A stretch of 64,000 nucleotides of DNA from CAWIHA01 sp963835855 (lineage in GTDB: Bacteria > Acidobacteriota > Terriglobia > Bryobacterales > Bryobacteraceae), in the NCBI GenBank assembly GCA_963835855.1, contig CAWIHA010000015.1, forward strand, positions 1 through 64,000, written 5' to 3'. The stretch's first letter is position 1. Each line of letters opens with the position of its first letter. Below the pieces are notes generated by a model. It was given only the letters and a program-made list of their open reading frames with translations. It was not told where the DNA came from and did no database searches. This document shows, one piece after another, positions 61,798 through 64,000 of the stretch. Position numbers and translations under genes: made by a program.

Positions 61798-62661
61798 TCA
61801 ATTCTTAAACACGCGCTGCATCTGCTGCTTAGACGGGATTGCGGACGATCGATCCGAGATGGCCGCCCCACGAAGATCAGCAAGATGAGTGATTCGGACA
61901 GCATAACTATTGTCGACGGCTACGACCTCTCCACGGGCAACGGTTTTCCCATCGACTTTGACCACCACCAAGTCATCGAGCTTTGCGCCGAGCTGAACCA
62001 CGGATCCAGGTCCCAGGGAAATGGCTTCTGCGAGCGTCAGGCGAGCGGTCCCCAGGGAGACCGTAACGCACATTTCCAGGTCCTCGAGTGTGCCAAGATC
62101 TTCCGGCGTTGCTTTGCCCGGGGCGGCGACCTCACGTGCGGCAGCTGCGGCTTCCCGTGCTGCAAGCAGTTCGACTAGCGGCGCGGCCACCTGCACATAC
62201 ACCAGAACCGGCGGTTGCGACCCGAACGTCACTTCTACAGAGGCAGCCGCCGAGTCGAATGGCAACGCAGTTGATTGTGTGGCTTTGAATACAACCTCTT
62301 TCTTGAAGCGCGAACTGAGACTCTGCGCCAAAAGCGAGACAGCCTGGCCAATCAACTCCCGGTAGGTTTCGAGACAGAGTTGGTCTTCGGGCGCCTCCAT
62401 CCCTACGGCTGTTAACACTCGCGTGGCGATATCTTTCCAGGCGCTGGCGGCAGTGTTAATTCCGAGGACAGGACCTCCGGTGAGATTCAGATCATAGACT
62501 AAACAATCGATTTCACCATCACGGGCCAGCTGGGTCGCCGTTGGGCTAACCGTACAAACAGGCCGGTCGCAGCCCATCGACTCCACTGATGTTGCCAGAC
62601 CCGTTCCCAACTGCTCCAGCAACCAGCAGTGCTCGGCCGATAATGTCTCGGGCTCGCTCAT
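61798..62661 (-). CDS. FliN/FliY-like protein with C-terminal SpoA domain
   Basis: 287 residues. The C-terminal SpoA domain (about 190-265: LEDLEMCVTVSLGTARLTLA, GSVVQLGAKLDDLVVVKVDG, RGEVVAVDNSYAVRITHL) is the FliN-type C-ring domain. The first 150 residues (IGQAVSLLAQSLSSRFKKEV) may be CheC/FliM-like or a diverged SpoA-associated domain; an Ala/Glu-rich linker (LLAAREAAAAAREVAAPG) joins both. This is the last of three SpoA genes in a row. It probably belongs to the motor switch. Confidence 0.82.
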   Translation of the reverse strand: MSEPETLSAEHCWLLEQLGTGLATSVESMGCDRPVCTVSPTATQLARDGEIDCLVYDLNLTGGPVLGINTAASAWKDIATRVLTAVGMEAPEDQLCLETYRELIGQAVSLLAQSLSSRFKKEVVFKATQSTALPFDSAAASVEVTFGSQPPVLVYVQVAAPLVELLAAREAAAAAREVAAPGKATPEDLGTLEDLEMCVTVSLGTARLTLAEAISLGPGSVVQLGAKLDDLVVVKVDGKTVARGEVVAVDNSYAVRITHLADLRGAAISDRSSAIPSKQQMQRVFKN

Positions 62662-62704
62662 AATCGGATGTTAACGGTCACGCCTGGCAAGCCACATACA
62701 CGGC

Positions 62705-63037
62705 TCACTCCGAAGCGAGTTGGGTGGCCTGGAGGCGCTCCGATTGGGTAGCGACTTCGGTGACCCGAATGCCGTAATTGCCCTTGACGATCACCACTTC
62801 GCCTCTTGCGACCAGACAATCCTTCACCAGGAGTTCAGCGGGTTTTTGTATGCTGCCCTCCAGTTCGATCACGGCGCCTTTCGCCAGCTTACGGAGCTTT
62901 CCAAATGGCACCCAGGCTCTTCCCACGACGACTCGCAGCGTGCACTTGGTGTCAAATAAAAGTGCCTTCGCTCTCGCGTTGGCTGACGCGTTTTCGACGG
63001 CCCCTGCCGATTCGATCAACCCCGAAGTTTCAGGCAT
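62705..63037 (-). CDS. fliN: FliN-like motor switch protein
   Basis: 110 residues, close to FliN in size. After a variable start (about 1-25) the SpoA domain covers residues 28-98: LFDTKCTLRVVVGRAWVPFG, KLAKGAVIELEGSIQKPAEL, LLVKDCLVARGEVVIVKGNY and GIRVTEV. In flagella FliN forms the lower C-ring and binds CheY~P and the export ATPase regulator FliH. It stands between two other SpoA genes (gaps of 34 and 43 bases). Confidence 0.88.
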   Translation of the reverse strand: MPETSGLIESAGAVENASANARAKALLFDTKCTLRVVVGRAWVPFGKLRKLAKGAVIELEGSIQKPAELLVKDCLVARGEVVIVKGNYGIRVTEVATQSERLQATQLASE

Positions 63038-63071
63038 CGCCCAACCTCACTGTCACGTCTCGCGTAGCCCC

Positions 63072-63470
63072 TTAGTGCTCGGCGGTCAGATCAGAGATGC
63101 GCACTCCGGCATTGTCATTGAAAGCGATGATTTCGCCAACGCCTACGTACGTCCCGCCTATTCTGACTTCGACCGGCTCACCGGCCGCCTTATTTAGAGT
63201 GAGTATGCTCCCTGCAGCCAGTTGCAGAACATCCTGGATTGTGGCGGCGTGGCGATCCAGTTCCACTTCCACTTCCAGGGGAACATCACTCAGGTGTGCC
63301 ATTTCGCGATCTCTGTTGATTGCCGTCATAATTAGAAACCCAGCGTCGGCCATCGATCGGCAGATAGATGCAACCGAGTGCAATCCAGCTACCAAAACAT
63401 CTTTATTATTTTCAAGCAGTTCCGTCTGCAGCCGTGTCAGAGCTTGTCGTAATGACGCCGATGCTGTCAA
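63072..63470 (-). CDS. FliN-like protein with N-terminal helical extension
   Basis: 132 residues from a TTG at 63470. A helical part (LRQALTRLQTELLENNKDVL to MTAINRD) of about 55 residues precedes a SpoA domain (LSDVPLEVEVELDRHAATIQ, GSILTLNKAAGEPVEVRIGG, GVGEIIAFNDNAGVRISDL). First of the three SpoA genes in transcription order. The start is uncertain because the frame is open for a few codons upstream and the ribosome binding site is weak. Confidence 0.85.
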   Translation of the reverse strand: MTASASLRQALTRLQTELLENNKDVLVAGLHSVASICRSMADAGFLIMTAINRDREMAHLSDVPLEVEVELDRHAATIQDVLQLAAGSILTLNKAAGEPVEVRIGGTYVGVGEIIAFNDNAGVRISDLTAEH

Positions 63471-63766
63471 AAGTCTGACAGGCGATGATACCCGGCCGGA
63501 TAGCTGCCGTTATCCTCCGGATCGGGGTTGTGAGTTTCAGTACCTTCAGGGGTGGGTTGCGCAATCTCTTGAATACAAGTTCCGCCTACACTTAGATAAC
63601 GAAGGAAAGGGGGAACCGTTGGGTGCAGGCGCACGAGTGGGGCGCTCTTGCACAACGGGATAATATGGGCCGCACATCGAGTTGCTCCATCGTTCATTGA
63701 GCGAATGCGAGGCGCGGGGTCTGCCGCGTGATCCAGCATGATTTAGCTCAGCAGGTCTAGTTCTCT
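63471..63766. other. Stretch between the SpoA genes and the edge ORF
   Basis: About 300 bases. Frames on both strands (for example 63467-63739 minus) have no start signal or motif. The divergent promoters of the SpoA operon and of the plus-strand ORF are expected here. Confidence 0.4.
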
Positions 63767-64000
63767 ATGGACGATGCCAAGCCAGATCCGGCCGCCGGAG
63801 CCAGACCGATGGGCGCGGAGGCAGGCCTCACCGATCCAGAAACCCCAGGAGTCCCTTCGCCAGCGGTTGAATCTGCGCTGCCAGATCAGGGGCGCGCGCG
63901 TCACGATGAGGCCAACCCTGTCCGTAGCACGATATATCTGGGTGAAACGCCAGGGCTTAGCCCAGCGGGGAGTTGGGTCCGCATTTCCTCAACCGGCCAG
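63767..64000 (+). CDS. Unidentified protein, N-terminal part (cut by window edge)
   Basis: An open frame of 78 codons from the ATG at 63767 runs off the window. The visible part is Pro/Ala/Asp-rich and probably unstructured (MDDAKPDPAAGARPMGAEAG; TDPETPGVPSPAVESALPDQ), ending in STIYLGETPGLSPAGSW. The composition fits the disordered start of a larger protein. No ribosome binding site of quality is seen. Its neighbours suggest a motility or regulatory role, but this is a guess. Confidence 0.45.
   Translation, partial: MDDAKPDPAAGARPMGAEAGLTDPETPGVPSPAVESALPDQGRARHDEANPVRSTIYLGETPGLSPAGSWVRISSTGQ

Overview
The window looks like chromosomal DNA of a soil Acidobacteriota, probably a Solibacter/Bryobacter-type lineage. 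The reasons are two decayed ADOP-type (MacB/FtsX-like) permease genes, a winged-helix/Ser-Thr kinase/TPR fusion protein, many small secreted proteins of unknown function, frequent TTG and GTG starts, and basic KKRWA-repeat proteins. This assignment is inference; no rRNA gene is present to confirm it.

Layout. 1-3.2 kb: the start of a Tat-exported aldo/keto reductase and a B12-type diol/glycerol dehydratase whose large and medium subunits are fused, with a separate small subunit. 3.4-9.8 kb: accessory DNA with a KKRWA-repeat protein, a 3' fragment of tRNA-Arg(ACG) beside a truncated ADOP gene (the scar of an integration event), a second ADOP pseudogene and a secreted nucleotide pyrophosphatase/phosphodiesterase-like enzyme. 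10-16.1 kb: an operon for a DAB-type inorganic carbon transporter (dabA, dabB and a second NuoM/L-like subunit) behind an ArsR-family regulator with a clear palindromic operator. 16.6-19.9 kb: a stand-alone GmrSD-like DUF262 protein and an IS630-family element with a frameshifted transposase. 19.9-24 kb: small secreted proteins, a CDF-like membrane protein and a cytochrome c/PQQ-type quinoprotein. 24-27.2 kb: a compact mobile module of seven same-strand genes, mostly ATGA-coupled, running from an ArdC-like antirestriction protein to a serine recombinase, with hairpins and a promoter in front. 27-30 kb: small secreted proteins and a deleted tyrosine integrase.

29.8-43.5 kb: GH51 arabinofuranosidase, the wHTH-kinase-TPR protein, a secreted metalloprotease, an HtrA-like protease, an XRE regulator with a palindrome upstream, an aldo/keto reductase, two metallophosphoesterases and a HigBA toxin-antitoxin pair. 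43.5-49 kb: uvrC, a TPR protein whose ATG sits 6 bp behind a TATAAT box, a two-gene unit of an HU-like protein and an HU-TIR fusion, a lysine-rich secreted peptide, and an Rrf2 regulator with cysK. 49-60 kb: a secreted BNR-like protein, hydantoinase B, and a core block (DUF1385, prfA, prmC, a toxin-antitoxin pair, dinB, priA) followed by a convergent outer-membrane DUF481 protein. 60-63.5 kb: a multi-domain receiver/Hpt protein and three tandem SpoA (FliN-like) proteins, suggesting flagellar motor or switch functions. The right edge cuts an unidentified ORF.

The best candidate for an undescribed system is the HU/HU-TIR pair at 45990-46773. Next are the ArsR-controlled DAB operon and the ArdC-to-resolvase module. 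All family assignments come from reading motifs; no database search was run.
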